5,333 nt of DNA, from the NCBI GenBank assembly GCA_007133145.1, contig SLNF01000215.1, forward strand, positions 1 to 5,333, in the 5' to 3' direction. Position 1 is the stretch's first letter. Each line of letters opens with the position of its first letter. This stretch comes from Nitriliruptorales bacterium (lineage in GTDB: Bacteria > Actinomycetota > Nitriliruptoria > Euzebyales > Egibacteraceae). The notes below the pieces were generated by a model. It was not told where the DNA came from. It saw only the letters and a list, made by a program, of their open reading frames with translations, and made no database searches. The position numbers were made by a program, and so were the translations under genes. Below are positions 4,931-5,333 of this stretch, piece after piece.

Positions 4931-5333
4931 ATGGGGGCGTCGGGCCTCACGGTGTTCCTCGCCGATGACAACCTCATCGTGCGGGAGGGCGTGCGCGCCC
5001 TGCTCGACTGCGAGGAGGACCTCCACGTCGTCGGCACCGCCGAGCACGCCGAGGGTCTCGTGCGTGGCGCCGAGGCCGCCCAGCCGCACGTCGTCGTCAC
5101 CGACATCCGGATGCCCCCGACCTTCCGGCGCGAGGGCATCGACGCGGCCAAGGAGGTGCGCAAGCGCCATCCCGGCACCGGCGTCGTCGTGCTGTCGCAG
5201 TACGACGACCCCGAGTACGCGGTCTCGCTGCTCGCCGAGGGCGCGGCCGGCTACGCCTACCTGCTCAAGGACCGCATCGGCGAGGGCGACCAGCTCGCCC
5301 GCGCGGTCCGCGAGGTCGCGAGCGGCGGCTCGA
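4931..5333 (+). CDS. NarL/LuxR-type response regulator, receiver domain, 3' end outside the window
   Basis: The first 134 codons of a response regulator, running off the window end without a stop. The receiver domain is nearly complete: VFLADDNLIVREGV (8-21) with the acidic pair Asp12-Asp13, VVVTDIRMPP (54-63) with phosphoacceptor Asp58, VVVLSQYDDPEYAVSLL (85-101) with the switch Ser89, and GYAYLLKDRI (107-116) with the conserved Lys113. The TFRREG insertion after MPP and the ending AVREVASGGS are characteristic of NarL/FixJ-type regulators from actinobacteria, which continue into a LuxR-type helix-turn-helix; that part is predicted, not seen. It would be phosphorylated by a sensor histidine kinase and then bind DNA. 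No kinase is in the window; it may lie downstream. The ATG at 4931 fits the purine-rich site before it and the start of the first beta strand. It is divergent from the CNB-domain gene, 244 bp away. Confidence 0.92.
   Translation, partial: MGASGLTVFLADDNLIVREGVRALLDCEEDLHVVGTAEHAEGLVRGAEAAQPHVVVTDIRMPPTFRREGIDAAKEVRKRHPGTGVVVLSQYDDPEYAVSLLAEGAAGYAYLLKDRIGEGDQLARAVREVASGGS

Noticed and set aside
3682..4968. A 428-codon plus-strand open frame opposite the CNB-domain gene
   Set aside because: Low-complexity Arg/Gly/Ala translation without motifs; a shadow of the minus-strand gene.
4687..5178. Upstream extension of the CNB-domain frame to 499 codons
   Set aside because: It would overlap the well-supported response regulator and has no recognisable fold; the ATG at 4686 has a ribosome binding site.

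Overview
The window is very GC-rich throughout, with strong G/C preference at third codon positions, purine-rich Shine-Dalgarno sites and long antisense open frames. This fits a high-GC actinomycete-type bacterium, possibly a deep-branching actinobacterial class; the sequence alone does not give a genus. No tRNA, rRNA, CRISPR array, insertion sequence or phage gene was seen, so this looks like chromosomal DNA.

Layout, left to right. (1) Positions 1-1253 (+): the 3' end of a CopD-family membrane protein, followed 13 bp later by a complete CopC-family copper-binding protein with a C-terminal membrane anchor, forming a copper-handling operon. (2) Positions 1254-1489: a gene-free stretch between convergent genes, holding a strong 32-nt hairpin and an AT-rich perfect inverted repeat that looks like an operator. 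(3) Positions 1490-1858 (-): a small secreted protein whose predicted mature N-terminus is rich in His and Asp; function unknown. (4) Positions 1859-2235: a 377-bp divergent intergenic region. (5) Positions 2236-3597 (+): a flavin-dependent oxidoreductase of the PCMH/VAO (berberine-bridge-like) family that keeps the covalent-FAD His but not the Cys. (6) Positions 3598-3678: a convergent gap with a strong hairpin. (7) Positions 3679-4686 (-): a 335-residue protein with an unassigned N-terminal region and a C-terminal cyclic-nucleotide-binding domain, without a DNA-binding domain. (8) Positions 4687-4930: a divergent promoter region with several palindromes. (9) Positions 4931-5333 (+): the receiver domain of a NarL/LuxR-type response regulator, cut by the window end.

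Functional reading. Only CopD-CopC is a clear two-gene unit. The His/Asp-rich secreted protein next to it may be metal-related, but it is on the opposite strand and the link rests on composition. The CNB-domain protein and the response regulator share an upstream region and could be co-regulated. I found no defence system, mobile system or biosynthetic cluster. The less ordinary items are the CNB-domain protein, the His/Asp-rich secreted protein and the orphan operator-like repeat at 1402-1417.
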